From NCBI RefSeq assembly GCF_900243745.1, contig NZ_LT984798.1:1730501-1794500 (forward strand): a stretch of DNA of 64,000 bases, read 5' to 3'. Each line of letters starts with the position of its first letter. Position 1 is the first letter of the stretch. Under the pieces are notes generated by a model. It ran no database searches. It saw only the letters and a list, made by a program, of their open reading frames with translations, and was not told the origin of the DNA. The stretch is from Desulfovibrio sp. G11 (GTDB lineage Bacteria > Desulfobacterota > Desulfovibrionia > Desulfovibrionales > Desulfovibrionaceae). Both the position numbers and the translations under genes were made by a program. Positions 20,763 through 30,820 of this stretch are shown here, one piece after another.

Positions 20763-22472
20763 ATGTCTTTTTTGCGCTCTCCACATATGGCCGGGCCTGC
20801 GCCGTCCGGCACACCGCCAGCCGTGCGTTCCGTCGCGGGGCCGGATGATCTGCCCCCGGCCCTCATGCTGCAGGGAACCTGCTCCAACGCGGGTAAAAGC
20901 CTGCTCACGGCGGCTCTGTGCCGTCTTCTGGCCCGCCGTGGCCTCAGGGTCGTGCCTTTCAAGGCGCAGAACATGGCCCTCAATTCTTTTGTCACCCACG
21001 ACGGCAAGGAGATGGGGCGCGCCCAGGCGCTCCAGGCCGCCGCCTGCGGCCTGCCCGCAGATGTGCGCATGAACCCGGTGCTGCTCAAGCCCACGTCCCA
21101 CACCGGGTCGCAGGTCATTGTGCTGGGCGAGCCTGTGGGGCAGATGCGTGTGGGGGCCTACCTGCGCTATAAACCGGAGGCCTGGAAGGCCGTACGCCGT
21201 GCCTACCGCAGCCTTGCGTCCGGGGCTGATGTGGTGGTGCTCGAGGGCGCGGGCAGCCCGGCGGAGATAAATCTCAAGGCCCATGATATCGTCAACATGC
21301 GTATGGCCCGTTACGCGCGCGCGCATGTGGCCCTTGTGGCGGATATTGACAGGGGCGGCGCTTTTGCGGCCCTGGCGGGAACCATGACCTTGCTGACCCG
21401 GGCGGAAAGGGCGCGGGTGGCGGGATTTATTCTCAACAAGTTTCGTGGTGACCCGGGCCTACTGGATCCGGCCCTGCACATGCTCACCCGGCGCACGGGC
21501 AAGCCCTTCTGGGGCGTCGTGCCCATGCTGGAAAATCTGCGCCTGCCCGAAGAGGATTCCGTCAGCTTCAAGCTGGGGATCACTCCCGGCCTGGATATGG
21601 CGGGTATGAAGGGCATGGACGGTGGGGCCGCCGCGGCTGGCGGCGTACTGGATGTGCTTGTGCCGGACCTGCCGCACATCAGTAACGCCACGGACCTTGA
21701 CGCCCTGCGCCAGGAGCATGGCCTGCGGGTGCGCATCGTGCGCCGGGCCGAAGACTGGGGGCAGCCCCATGCCGTAATCCTGCCGGGCAGTCGCAACACG
21801 GCAGCAGACCTGCGTTTTTTGCGGGCAACGGGGCTGGCGGACGCCATAGTTCTTTTCGCCCGTACCGCCATGGAGCGGCAGCGCGGGGTTCTGGCCGGCA
21901 TATGCGGGGGACTGCAGATGCTCGGCCGGGTCATAGCCGACCCCCTTGGCCTTGAAGAGGGCGGTCAGGAGCCGGGTCTTGACCTGCTGCCGCTGGCAAC
22001 CCGGCTGGAAGCAGCAAAGCAGTTGCTCCGCGTCAGCGGACGGGCCTGCCGATGCCTGACCGCGGTCCTGCCGAAGGGAGAAATACCCGGCGAAACCGGG
22101 GCGCTGCTTCCTGCCCAGGAAGTGGCCGGGTATGAGATACACCACGGCCGTACCCTGCCCCTTGCCGGACAGGAGGCGGACGCTGGCGGCCCCGGCCTGC
22201 GTGTGGTTATGGCCGATACGGCGGGCCGACCTCTGGGCTGGGGGCTGTGCGACGCTGCGGGGCGGGCGCGGGTGTGGGGCAGTTACATGCACGGGCTTTT
22301 TGATGCGGATGCCTTCAGGCACGCATTTCTGGCGGCGCTCCGGCAGGACGCCGGTCTGGCCCCCCTTGCCGGAGCGTCCTATGGTCTTGGGCCGGAACTG
22401 GACCGCCTGGCCGACACTGTGGAAGCGTCCCTGGACATGCAGGCCATTTACGGCCTGCTTGGCCTGTGTTAG
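20763..22472 (+). CDS. cobQ: cobyric acid synthase (adenosylcobyrinate a,c-diamide amidotransferase)
   Basis: Amidates side chains of adenosylcobyrinic a,c-diamide with glutamine and ATP in cobalamin synthesis, 569 aa. The N-terminal synthetase domain has the P-loop-like QGTCSNAGKS, PFKAQNMALNS and LEGAGSPAEINL. The C-terminal class I glutamine amidotransferase-like domain has the nucleophile in GICGGLQMLG and the His of YEIHHGRT, closing with GSYMHGLF. The chosen ATG at 20763 precedes a 30-residue variable N-tail; ATG 20787 is an alternative. No other cobalamin gene is nearby. Confidence 0.95.
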   Translation: MSFLRSPHMAGPAPSGTPPAVRSVAGPDDLPPALMLQGTCSNAGKSLLTAALCRLLARRGLRVVPFKAQNMALNSFVTHDGKEMGRAQALQAAACGLPADVRMNPVLLKPTSHTGSQVIVLGEPVGQMRVGAYLRYKPEAWKAVRRAYRSLASGADVVVLEGAGSPAEINLKAHDIVNMRMARYARAHVALVADIDRGGAFAALAGTMTLLTRAERARVAGFILNKFRGDPGLLDPALHMLTRRTGKPFWGVVPMLENLRLPEEDSVSFKLGITPGLDMAGMKGMDGGAAAAGGVLDVLVPDLPHISNATDLDALRQEHGLRVRIVRRAEDWGQPHAVILPGSRNTAADLRFLRATGLADAIVLFARTAMERQRGVLAGICGGLQMLGRVIADPLGLEEGGQEPGLDLLPLATRLEAAKQLLRVSGRACRCLTAVLPKGEIPGETGALLPAQEVAGYEIHHGRTLPLAGQEADAGGPGLRVVMADTAGRPLGWGLCDAAGRARVWGSYMHGLFDADAFRHAFLAALRQDAGLAPLAGASYGLGPELDRLADTVEASLDMQAIYGLLGLC

Positions 22473-22767
22473 GGTTCATTCTCAAGTAATCGCCTGCTGC
22501 AAAAAGCCCTTTCCTTCCGACGCAGCACAAGCAATCAAGGCGGCCGCCCTGCGTATATGGCCCGGCACAGAGCGGACGTTACGCCCCGTCCGGCGGAAAA
22601 GTGTTTTTGAGCGTCAACATTTACTACAGCCCCGGCCGCTCTGTTCGGAAATGTTTCCGGGCGCCGCACGCCGGAACAGGCCGTCTGCTCCTCACCATTC
22701 TGGAACCGCACTGCCGTCGCGTCCGCAATCTGCCCTGCGGGACCGCCCGGATACGGGAACACAAGGC

Positions 22768-25700
22768 ATGAGTATAAGAGCGCTTATAAAAACTTCCAAC
22801 ATGGCGCAACTGTGCCTGGTCCTTCTGCTCAGCCTGTGCACGGGCTGGCTTGGCCGCAGTCTGTACGAGATCAACGGCCTCCTGCATAATTACCATCATC
22901 TTGAAAGCCTGCTGGCGGAAATAGGCGGCATTTCGCGCGAGAATTATCGAGCGGCCCTTGATTACATCAGCACCGGCGATACTTTTCATCTAGAACGCTG
23001 GCGGCATCTGCTGCGCATGGAGCGGGGCGAGGCCCCCCGCCCGTCAACGGCCCAGATTGCGCCCGGTGAGCGCCGCTCGTTGACCTCGCTGGTCGACGGG
23101 CTGGAAACGACCGGTCCCGTACGCGCCCAGGTGCAGTCTATTGTGGCCCAGCTTGTCCTGCTGGAATCAATGACGGAAGCCGCTGTGCGCAATGCCCTTA
23201 AAAGCGGGCCGGAGGCGAGCGTGGCGCAGGCCCGGCAAGACAGGCAAGCGGCCCTGCTTTGGGTACACGACAACGGCCTGGCCCGTATTCCGGACTCCAT
23301 AGCTGAAGCTGCGCGCAGGCTGGGCGACAAACAGCGCGCCGAATTTTTGGCCCGCCTTGGCGAACGCGAGGCCCCGCTGCGCTGGACGCTTGTGGCCGCC
23401 CTGGCGGGGCTGGCGCTGCTCGGCAGCAGTGTGCTGGGCAATGCCTATATTTTCCAGAGCCGCATAGCCAATCCCCTGGACCGGGTAAGCAGGTATGCCG
23501 AAAGCGTCGCCGCCGGACTGGATCCGCTGCCGCTGCACCTGCGGCACAGGGATGAACTGGCGGTCATGTTCGCCTCGTTGCAGCGCATGAAGGGAACGCT
23601 CTATTCGCGTATCCGTGAGCTCAGAGAGGCGGAACAGCGCGCACGCAGAAGCCGCCAGCAGGCGGTGCTGGCCCGGTCGCAGGCGCTTACCTCGCTGGAG
23701 CTGGCCCAGAGGGCCTCACATGTGCAGGATGATTTTCTGCGGCGTATCAGTCATGAAATACGTACGCCGCTCAACGCCATTATAGGCATGAGCTACCTGA
23801 GCCTGCAGACGGATCTTAATGGGGTGCAGCGGGATTACCTGGCGCAGATCAACAAATCCGGCAGTGTATTGCTGGATATGGTGAACCGCATCCTGGATTT
23901 TTCCAGCGCCAGTGAAGGTTCCATCCGTACGGAGCGAAAGGTTTTTGCCGTTGCAGACCTTATGGACCTGCTGCGGCAGAGCGTGGCGGGGCTGGCCCTT
24001 GAAAAGCGCCTGCGCCTCAATTTTGTGCTTGATCCCTCCATCCCGGCTGTGGTGGCGGGCGACGAGCGTCACCTGGAGGAAGTGCTGCGCATTCTGCTGG
24101 ACAATGCCGTCAAGTATACGGCCAGCGGCAGTGTGGATTTTCGTATTCTGCCTTCGGGTGAGCCGCCCATGCGCAAGGGGGCCATACGACTGCTCTTTGT
24201 GGTTTCGGATACCGGGCCGGGCCTGGGCGAGGAGCAGTGGAAAAAACTTTTTGAGCCGTTTACCCTTGGCGACGAATCCATGACACGCTCTTTCAGCGGT
24301 CTGGGGCTGGGGCTTGCCCTGGCGCGGCAGCTGGTCAGCCTTATGGGTGGCGAACTGAAAGTGGGCAGCGTGCCGGGGCAGGGCAGCCGTTTTTCTTTTT
24401 CTGTGGATATGGAGCAGCCGGACGCTTCCGGCGGGTGTGAAGACGCGGAGCAGCCAGCAGATGGGGCAGCAGGGAATAGATCCTCCATCCGGTCTGGCCC
24501 GCCCGATGTGTCCGGCGTGTCCGGTTTACCGGAGACGCCCAGCCTGACAGGGCCGGCATACCCGGCTGCCTTGCCCCATATGCCAGTTCTGCCCGGCCCG
24601 GCTGGCATGGCCGGACCGCAAGCCGAAGCGCCGGCCGGCGACAGTGTGGGGGCGCCTTCCACGGCTTTTGCCGTGCTGGTGGTGGAAGACAACGAGATAA
24701 ACGCGCAGATTGCGCGTGAGCTGCTTGAGCAGGCCGGGCTTGAGGTTCTGCTGGCCGCCAACGGGCAGGAGGCGCTGGATTTGCTGGACAATCCCGTACA
24801 TCCGCCGCTGGGCCTTGTGCTTATGGATGTGCAGATGCCGGTTATGGATGGCCTTGAGGCCACGCGGCGCATCCGGGCCATGGGTATCAGCCCTGTTGAC
24901 CTGCCGGTGGTCGCCATGACCGCCCACACAGATATGGCCTCGCGTATGGACGGCAAGGATGTGGGCATGAATGACTATCTTACCAAGCCCGTGAATCCTG
25001 AAACGCTATACGCCACACTGGAAAAATGGCTTGTGGGCGGTCTTGGGCGCAACCCTGTCAAGCAGGCTCACGAGGACGGCGGCGCAGCGGAACTGCCCGA
25101 AAACGGCAGCCAGGGCGCATGCACACCTGCGGGCAGGGGCATGGTCGCCCCTGCTACGGCGGCTTTACCTGATGCGGCACAGGCCGTTTCCATTATCAAT
25201 GTGGAATCCGGTCTTGCTACTGTGGGCGATAACAGGAAGCTGTATTTTGAGCTTCTTCAGCGTTTCGTTGACCACTATGGCGACAGTCCCGCCCGTCTGC
25301 GCAAAATGCTTGAGAGCGGCAACCTTAAGGGGGCCGCGCGTATGGCGCATACGGTCAAAGGGGTAGCCGCCAACCTGGGCGTGGAGCGTATCTGCGAACT
25401 TACCCGCACGATGGAAGAGTTTTTGCCCCACAACCTGCCGGAGCACGCTGTGCTGGAGGCTTTTGAGGTAGAAATGGGGCGGGTGCTCGACTATGTGCGG
25501 AGCATGGGGCGGCATGCCTGCCGTACGGCCAGCGGTTCCGGGCAACTGGCAGAGGAACACCGCGCGGCCTTGCTGGCCTTTCTGGAGGATCTGCCCCGCC
25601 GCATGGAAACGGATTGGGGCGCGATGGAAAGCGCGATGGAAAATTTTTCTTTGCTGGCCGACGGCACCCCCCACGCCGAAGGAGTGGCCGCCATATTGAC

Positions 25701-25791
25701 GGCAGTCAAGGATTTTGACATGGGCGGAGTGGGGTGTCTTGCCGACAACCTGCGCGACAGCCTGTTGCGGGAATCCGCCACGAAGGCGTAA
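22768..25791 (+). CDS. hybrid histidine kinase with receiver and Hpt domains
   Basis: Membrane sensor running a full phosphorelay, about 1007 aa from ATG 22768. Helix 1 is at about residues 13-30, a helical periplasmic sensor at about 31-205, helix 2 at about 206-226 and HAMP at about 228-280. The kinase has SHEIRTPLNAIIGM (His329), N box DNAVKY, DTGPGLG and GLGLGLA. After a Pro/Gly/Ser linker the receiver has VVEDNEINAQIA, LMDVQMPVMDG (Asp687) and YLTKPVN. A second linker leads to the Hpt domain, AHTVKGVAANLG (His861). The open frame extends upstream into cobQ, which is not real coding. cheW follows 133 bases later, so chemotaxis-like or c-di-GMP control is possible. The signal is unknown. 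Confidence 0.93.
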   Translation: MSIRALIKTSNMAQLCLVLLLSLCTGWLGRSLYEINGLLHNYHHLESLLAEIGGISRENYRAALDYISTGDTFHLERWRHLLRMERGEAPRPSTAQIAPGERRSLTSLVDGLETTGPVRAQVQSIVAQLVLLESMTEAAVRNALKSGPEASVAQARQDRQAALLWVHDNGLARIPDSIAEAARRLGDKQRAEFLARLGEREAPLRWTLVAALAGLALLGSSVLGNAYIFQSRIANPLDRVSRYAESVAAGLDPLPLHLRHRDELAVMFASLQRMKGTLYSRIRELREAEQRARRSRQQAVLARSQALTSLELAQRASHVQDDFLRRISHEIRTPLNAIIGMSYLSLQTDLNGVQRDYLAQINKSGSVLLDMVNRILDFSSASEGSIRTERKVFAVADLMDLLRQSVAGLALEKRLRLNFVLDPSIPAVVAGDERHLEEVLRILLDNAVKYTASGSVDFRILPSGEPPMRKGAIRLLFVVSDTGPGLGEEQWKKLFEPFTLGDESMTRSFSGLGLGLALARQLVSLMGGELKVGSVPGQGSRFSFSVDMEQPDASGGCEDAEQPADGAAGNRSSIRSGPPDVSGVSGLPETPSLTGPAYPAALPHMPVLPGPAGMAGPQAEAPAGDSVGAPSTAFAVLVVEDNEINAQIARELLEQAGLEVLLAANGQEALDLLDNPVHPPLGLVLMDVQMPVMDGLEATRRIRAMGISPVDLPVVAMTAHTDMASRMDGKDVGMNDYLTKPVNPETLYATLEKWLVGGLGRNPVKQAHEDGGAAELPENGSQGACTPAGRGMVAPATAALPDAAQAVSIINVESGLATVGDNRKLYFELLQRFVDHYGDSPARLRKMLESGNLKGAARMAHTVKGVAANLGVERICELTRTMEEFLPHNLPEHAVLEAFEVEMGRVLDYVRSMGRHACRTASGSGQLAEEHRAALLAFLEDLPRRMETDWGAMESAMENFSLLADGTPHAEGVAAILTAVKDFDMGGVGCLADNLRDSLLRESATKA

Positions 25792-25924
25792 TACAGCTTC
25801 ATCCGCCGCCCGGCGGGTGCGGCTGAAACCTGCGCCGCCTGCCGTGAATGCGCCCTTTTGTCCGGCGCGGCATTGCCGATAAGGATAGCAGGTTGTTTAT
25901 CCGCCACTGTATGGAGGTAAGATC

Positions 25925-26425
25925 ATGAGCACTGCCACACCGGAAGCCGTCCTTCTTGAGCACCCGGGTGAAGACGAACACGAGGGTGACAGGCTGCAGC
26001 TTGTCACGTTTCGTATTGCCGAAGAAGAATTCGGGGTGGATATACTTTCCGTTCAGGAAATTATCCGGCCCATGCAGATAACTATGGTTCCGCACGCGGC
26101 GCGCTTTATCGAGGGCGTCATCAACCTGCGCGGCAAGGTTATTCCTGTGGTCAACATGCGTACCCGCTTCAACATGCCCCTGATGGAGCGCAATGCCGAA
26201 ACACGCATTGTGGTGATGGAGTTCAATCAGAAAATCGTGGGTTTTCTGGTTGACGGCGTCTCGGAAGTGCTGCGCATTCCCGCCTCCACGGTGGAACCTG
26301 CGCCGCCTGTTGTGTGCGGCATCGGCTCGGAGTATATTCGGGGGGTGGGCAAGCTCGATGACCGTCTGCTCATTCTGCTTGACCTCGACACATTATTGAG
26401 CGACATGAACGCCGAAGCCGGCTAG
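25925..26425 (+). CDS. cheW: CheW-type coupling protein
   Basis: Scaffold linking chemoreceptors to CheA, 166 aa, with a single CheW domain. Typical stretches are LVTFRIAEEEFGVDILSVQE, RFIEGVINLRGKVIPVVNMR and VVMEFNQKIVGFLVDGVSEVL. GGAGG lies seven bases before the ATG. It follows the hybrid kinase on the same strand and has no cheA or receptor gene beside it. Confidence 0.95.
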   Translation: MSTATPEAVLLEHPGEDEHEGDRLQLVTFRIAEEEFGVDILSVQEIIRPMQITMVPHAARFIEGVINLRGKVIPVVNMRTRFNMPLMERNAETRIVVMEFNQKIVGFLVDGVSEVLRIPASTVEPAPPVVCGIGSEYIRGVGKLDDRLLILLDLDTLLSDMNAEAG

Positions 26426-27013
26426 GGCGCTTTACGCCAAGAATCCTCTGTCTTCCGCACCGGTTGCGGCAGAACCGCCTGAAAACGTATGTGTCTGCAT
26501 ACGTCCCCGCAGGGTGGCTCTGTTGTGCCCCGCGGCGAGGTGGGGGGGTATGCCCCGTGAATGAGCCCGGGGCATCCGGCCAAGAGAACGGCGTAGTTTT
26601 GGAGGGCATGTTTTGCAACGTGTCTGAAGCGCATCCTGTGGCGTTTGCCTGCACAGATATGCTGCGCCTACGCTTCCGTGGTGAACGCCTGCCCGCGCAG
26701 TCGTCGAAGCAGTGGCTAAGGTAATATTGTTCTGAAGTATGTGCATGCTCCGCAGGATGTGTTACGAAAATTCCTGTTGGTGAGCATATGCGGGCAAGGT
26801 GTGTCTGCCGTCAGGCCAAATGCGGCAACAACCGTGTCTTGCAGGTGGTCTGTATCTGGAAGCCTGCCCGCGCAGGTTCTGTAAAAAATTGTCTTTCGCC
26901 CTGTTTGAAACCGGCACCGCAGCGCGTCCGGCTTACAGGCGCATTGCGCCGTGCCTCATGCCTTCTGGCTGTCAGGCCCGGCCGGGCCAATGCCCGTGCA
27001 GCAGGAGGCTGTC
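26426..27013 (+). other. gap between cheW and the glycan operon
   Basis: 588 bases without a supported gene. A hairpin ATGCCCCG/CGGGGCAT at 26550-26575 has no T run and is only a possible cheW terminator. The promoter of the downstream operon was not located. Confidence 0.4.
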
Positions 27014-28153
27014 ATGTCCATGCGTCTTTCCCGTTCCATAGTGGGTGAAGCGGAAGCCCGTGCAGTGAGCCGTGTTCTTCTGGAAGACGGCTATCTCGGC
27101 ATGGGCAATGAGGTGCGCCTTTTTGAAGAAGAAGTGGCGCAGTATCTTGGTGTGCGGCCTGATCAGGTCATCACCGTCAACACGGGCACAGCCGCCCTGC
27201 ATCTGGCCGTGGACGCCGCGGCGGCCCTGAGTCGTGTACCCGGCAAACCCGAGGTGCTGGTTCCCTCGTTGACATTTGTGGCTTCTTTTCAGGCCATCAC
27301 TGCGGCGGGCTGTGTACCTGTAGCCTGCGACGTACTGGCCGAGACAGGTACGCTTGACCTGGCCGATGCGGAAAAGCGGCTTACCCCCAATACCGTTGCG
27401 GTCATGTTTGTGGACTATGCCAGCAATCCCTGGCATCTGGACGAAGTGTACGATTTTGCCCGGCGCAAAGGGCTGCGCGTGATTGAAGATGCGGCCCATG
27501 CCTTTGGTTGCAAGCATCACGGGCGCAAGATCGGCAGCTTCGGCGATATGGTCTGCTTCAGCTTTGACGGCATCAAGAATATAACCTGCGGCGAAGGTGG
27601 CTGTCTCGTGGCTTTTGAGGCCGAAGCGGCGCACCTTGCCTCGGATGCCCGCCTGCTTTCGGTAGAAAATGACGCCCAGAAACGTTTTGCCGGAGCACGC
27701 TCCTGGGATCCGGACGTGAAAAGGCAGGGCTGGCGCTACCACATGAGCAATATCATGGCCGCCATCGGGCGTGTGCAGCTCTCGCGTCTGGAGGCGGAGT
27801 TTATTCCCGCACGGCGCGCGCTGGCGGCCCGCTACGCCGAAAAGCTGGCCTCCGTGCCGGGCGTGGCCCTGCTGCATACCGATCCGCAGGATTTTATCGT
27901 GCCGCATATAATGCCCGTGCGCATCCTGCATGGGCGCAAGGACGAGGTAAAAGACGCCCTGGCGGCCAGGAACCTGCCAACGGGCGTACACTATAAACCC
28001 AATCATCTGCTGAGCTGCTTCAGCACCGGGCAAAGCCTGCCCGTTACCGAACAGCTCTATGCCGAACTGGTGACCCTGCCCATGCATCCCGGCCTGACCA
28101 CTGAAGATGTGGACGCCATATGCGAGGGCGTGACCCAGGCGCTTGCGCGTTGA
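27014..28153 (+). CDS. DegT/DnrJ/EryC1-family PLP-dependent sugar aminotransferase
   Basis: Transfers an amino group to a nucleotide-linked keto-sugar, feeding surface glycan synthesis; 379 aa. The PLP site is SFDGIKNITCGEGG, with the Schiff-base Lys in GIKN. VNTGTAALHLA, VPSLTFVAS, EDAAHAFG and the C-terminal LPTGVHYKPNH are family motifs. The start is ATG 27014 with AGGAGG five bases upstream; an upstream in-frame extension is not conserved. It is the first gene of a four-gene operon with two glycosyltransferases and a GtrA flippase. Confidence 0.93.
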   Translation: MSMRLSRSIVGEAEARAVSRVLLEDGYLGMGNEVRLFEEEVAQYLGVRPDQVITVNTGTAALHLAVDAAAALSRVPGKPEVLVPSLTFVASFQAITAAGCVPVACDVLAETGTLDLADAEKRLTPNTVAVMFVDYASNPWHLDEVYDFARRKGLRVIEDAAHAFGCKHHGRKIGSFGDMVCFSFDGIKNITCGEGGCLVAFEAEAAHLASDARLLSVENDAQKRFAGARSWDPDVKRQGWRYHMSNIMAAIGRVQLSRLEAEFIPARRALAARYAEKLASVPGVALLHTDPQDFIVPHIMPVRILHGRKDEVKDALAARNLPTGVHYKPNHLLSCFSTGQSLPVTEQLYAELVTLPMHPGLTTEDVDAICEGVTQALAR

Positions 28154-28190
28154 GCGGGCTGAAGTCCGCACTGTCCTGAAGGAGGCTGTC

Positions 28191-29147
28191 TTGTCGTCCC
28201 GTCCTGTTCCTTTGCTCGCGCTGGTGGTTCCTTGTTATAATGAGGAAGAAACCTTGCCGGATACTCTGGCTGCCCTGGCGGCACTGCTTGAAAAGCTCAA
28301 GGCCGCCGGGCGCATCCGAAGCGACAGCTATGCACTGTATGTGGATGACGTCAGCCGGGATACCACCTGGGAACTGCTCGAGGCGCGGTATGCTGTGGAG
28401 CCTTTTTGCCGTGCCGTCAGTTTTGCGGCCAATGGCGGGCATCAGAATGCCCTGTGGGCGGGTATGGATATGGCCCGGCAATGGGGGGTAGACTGCATAA
28501 TCAGTCTGGATGCCGACCTGCAGGACGATATATCTGTTGTGCCGGAAATGCTGGACCTCTATGCCCGGGGTTGTGACATTGTATACGGCGTGCGCAATGA
28601 CCGCCGCACGGACACAGCTTTCAAGCGCCGGACGGCAGCCATGTTTTACGGGATGATGCGCTGGCTGAAGGTTCCCCTGGTTCCCCATCACGCGGGCTAC
28701 CGCCTGGTGGCTCGCGCTGTGCTCGACGTACTGCCGGGCATCAAGGAGCAGAAGCTTTTTCTGCGCGGCCTTTTCCCCTCCATGGGCTTCCGCAGCGACT
28801 CGGTCTATTACGCGCGGCTCTCACGTCGGGCCGGGGAGACCAAGTATCCTTTCTGGAAGATGCTCTCCTTCGCCTGGCAGGGTATTACCTCATGCAGTGC
28901 GGCCCCCTTGCGGCTGGCCGGGATCATGAGTTTTCTGTGCATGCTGGCTGCCGCAGGGTACAGCCTTGTTTCCCTGTACAAGTACATGGCCGGAGAGACC
29001 ATACAGGGCTGGACATCCATGATTATCGTTGTGCTCATGCTTGGTTCTGTGCAGTTGTTCTGCTTGGCCGTCATGGGTGAGTATCTTGTCAATATTTTTA
29101 CCGAGGTTCGCAGAAAACCACGCTATATTGTGGAAAAAGTGTTGTGA
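28191..29147 (+). CDS. polyprenol-phosphate glycosyltransferase (GT2, DPM1/ArnC/GtrB-like)
   Basis: Transfers a sugar from its nucleotide form to undecaprenyl phosphate at the inner membrane face; 318 aa. GT-A motifs are VVPCYNEEETLPDTL, DVSRDTTW and SLDADLQDD. The last 80 residues hold two membrane helices (LAGIMSFLCMLAAAGYSLV and MIIVVLMLGSVQLFCLAVMG), typical of GtrB-like enzymes. The start is TTG 28191 behind AGGAGGCTGTC, the same leader used by the preceding gene. Its stop overlaps the GTG of gtrA, matching the usual GtrA/GtrB partnership. Confidence 0.92.
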   Translation: MSSRPVPLLALVVPCYNEEETLPDTLAALAALLEKLKAAGRIRSDSYALYVDDVSRDTTWELLEARYAVEPFCRAVSFAANGGHQNALWAGMDMARQWGVDCIISLDADLQDDISVVPEMLDLYARGCDIVYGVRNDRRTDTAFKRRTAAMFYGMMRWLKVPLVPHHAGYRLVARAVLDVLPGIKEQKLFLRGLFPSMGFRSDSVYYARLSRRAGETKYPFWKMLSFAWQGITSCSAAPLRLAGIMSFLCMLAAAGYSLVSLYKYMAGETIQGWTSMIIVVLMLGSVQLFCLAVMGEYLVNIFTEVRRKPRYIVEKVL

Positions 29148-29665
29148 GCAAAGGCTTGCGCCCACCTGTTCCGGCGGATCTTGCCGCCTTTGTACGGGCA
29201 TTGCTGGCCCGCCGCTGGGTGCGTTTCGGCATGGTGGGCGGCGCCGCAACCCTGACGTATGCCCTTTTGGGGCTGTTTTTTGTCAGTATTCCGGGGATTC
29301 CTGTTCTGGCAGGCAATGCGCTGGCCTACGCCCTGAGCTTTGCCGTATCATACCTTGGGCAGTGCCTCTGGACGTTTCGTGCGGGCGGCACGGGCAGCGG
29401 ACTTTCGCATCGGGGCATGCTGCCGCGCTTTGCTGCGACCCAGACCCTCGGTCTTGGGCTGAATTCCGCCATTATCTGGGTGCTCATGCGCCTTGGGCTG
29501 GGCTACGAACTAGCCATGCCCGCTGCGGTACTGCTTGTGCCTGTCTTGGTCTATTTTCTGTGTAAATACTGGGTGTTCCGGCAGCGGCCCCCCATGGCAG
29601 CATCCGTGTCGTCGCGCGGGCCGACGCCGCCCGCTCAGCTCCCAAACAGTGAGGAAAAGCCATGA
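29144..29665 (+). CDS. GtrA-family membrane protein (probable lipid-linked sugar flippase)
   Basis: Four-helix membrane protein of 173 aa with the GtrA pattern: WVRFGMVGGAATLTYALL, GNALAYALSFAVSYLGQCLWTF, a third helix at LGLGLNSAIIWVLM and KYWVFR at the end. It probably moves the polyprenol-linked sugar across the membrane for periplasmic transfer. It begins with GTG overlapping the preceding stop (GTGA) and ends in an ATGA overlap with the next gene. Confidence 0.92.
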   Translation: MSKGLRPPVPADLAAFVRALLARRWVRFGMVGGAATLTYALLGLFFVSIPGIPVLAGNALAYALSFAVSYLGQCLWTFRAGGTGSGLSHRGMLPRFAATQTLGLGLNSAIIWVLMRLGLGYELAMPAAVLLVPVLVYFLCKYWVFRQRPPMAASVSSRGPTPPAQLPNSEEKP

Positions 29666-30636
29666 GCGCTCCCGTTGTTTCCGTTATCATGAACTGTCTG
29701 AACAGTTCGCGCGACCTGCGCGAAGCTATGGACAGCGTCATGGCCCAGACATTTACGGACTTCGAGATAGTGTTCTGGGACAACGGCTCCACAGACGAAA
29801 GCCCGGCCATCGCCCGGAGTTACGGCGAAAAAGTACGCTATTTCAGGGGGGAAACCACGGTTCCCCTGGGAGCGGCGCGCAATCTGGCTCTGGCGCAGGC
29901 CAGGGGCCGGTACATCGCTTTTCTGGATTGTGATGACCTCTGGCGCCCGCGCAAGCTGGAGCTTCAGACAGCCCTGCTTGAAGCCGATGACCGCGTGGGG
30001 CTGGTCAGCACCGATACGGAGATTTTTGACGGCAGGCGTCTGCTCAAGCGTGTTTTTGGCGAAGCGCGGCCCGAGCGGGGGATGGTTTTTGCAGCCTTGA
30101 TGGAACGGCAGTGGATATCCATGTCCTCCGCTGTGGTCAGGGCGGAGGCCCTTGCCGGGCTTTCTGCGGAAGGGACGGCTACAGGGCTGGGCAGCAATGG
30201 CGGCTGGTTTGACGAGAGCCTCAATGTCTGCGAAGAGGCCGATGTTTTTTATCGCATCGCCCACGACTGGAGGCTGGACCATGTGGACGAGGCCCTTACT
30301 GTCTGGCGCGTACACGGAACCAATACGACGTTCCGCAAGTTCGGGCAGTTCGCTGACGAAACCCTGCGCATACTGGAAAAGCACCGCAGGCTTTACCCGG
30401 GCTATGACCGGGAACACGCAGATCTTGTGCTGCTGCTTACACGGCGGGCCGCTTTCCAGAAAGGGGTGGCCTTGTGGCGTGAAGGAAAAAATGCCGAAGC
30501 CCGCAAGGCCGTGGCTCCGTGGAAAAACAGCGGTAGAAAATATAAAGTATTCTGGCTTGCCAGCTATCTGCCAGGTTCGTTCTTTGATCTTGCCGCGCGC
30601 CTGTATTTTGCCCTGCCTGCGAGTTTTCGCCGTTAG
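29662..30636 (+). CDS. family 2 glycosyltransferase
   Basis: Cytosolic GT-A glycosyltransferase, 324 aa. VSVIMNCLNSSRDLREAMDS, FWDNGSTDESP and FLDCDDLWRP give the nucleotide-sugar and metal sites. The C-terminal half has EEADVFYRIAHDWRLDHVDE and VWRVHGTNTT. It overlaps gtrA by four bases and closes the operon. Donor sugar and product are unknown; LPS or capsule modification is likely. Confidence 0.9.
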   Translation: MSAPVVSVIMNCLNSSRDLREAMDSVMAQTFTDFEIVFWDNGSTDESPAIARSYGEKVRYFRGETTVPLGAARNLALAQARGRYIAFLDCDDLWRPRKLELQTALLEADDRVGLVSTDTEIFDGRRLLKRVFGEARPERGMVFAALMERQWISMSSAVVRAEALAGLSAEGTATGLGSNGGWFDESLNVCEEADVFYRIAHDWRLDHVDEALTVWRVHGTNTTFRKFGQFADETLRILEKHRRLYPGYDREHADLVLLLTRRAAFQKGVALWREGKNAEARKAVAPWKNSGRKYKVFWLASYLPGSFFDLAARLYFALPASFRR

Positions 30637-30820
30637 AAACACCGGTTTTTTAAATTATACACCTCCCAACTTTCAAAAAAGCATTGTTTTTTACTCGGGA
30701 AACAGGTATCCGTCCAAGAGCTATTCTTGGGGACAGTCGGGTCCGCAGCGCGTGTGGGGTGCACAATCGCTTGCGGGGGCCGTGTCTCCATACAACCCAT
30801 AGCTTAAGGGAGCAGTTGTT

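Noticed and set aside
22132..22767. N-terminal 212 residues that would extend the hybrid kinase into cobQ
   Set aside because: The frame overlaps the end of cobQ and has Pro/Arg-rich shadow composition; the kinase clearly begins at ATG 22768.
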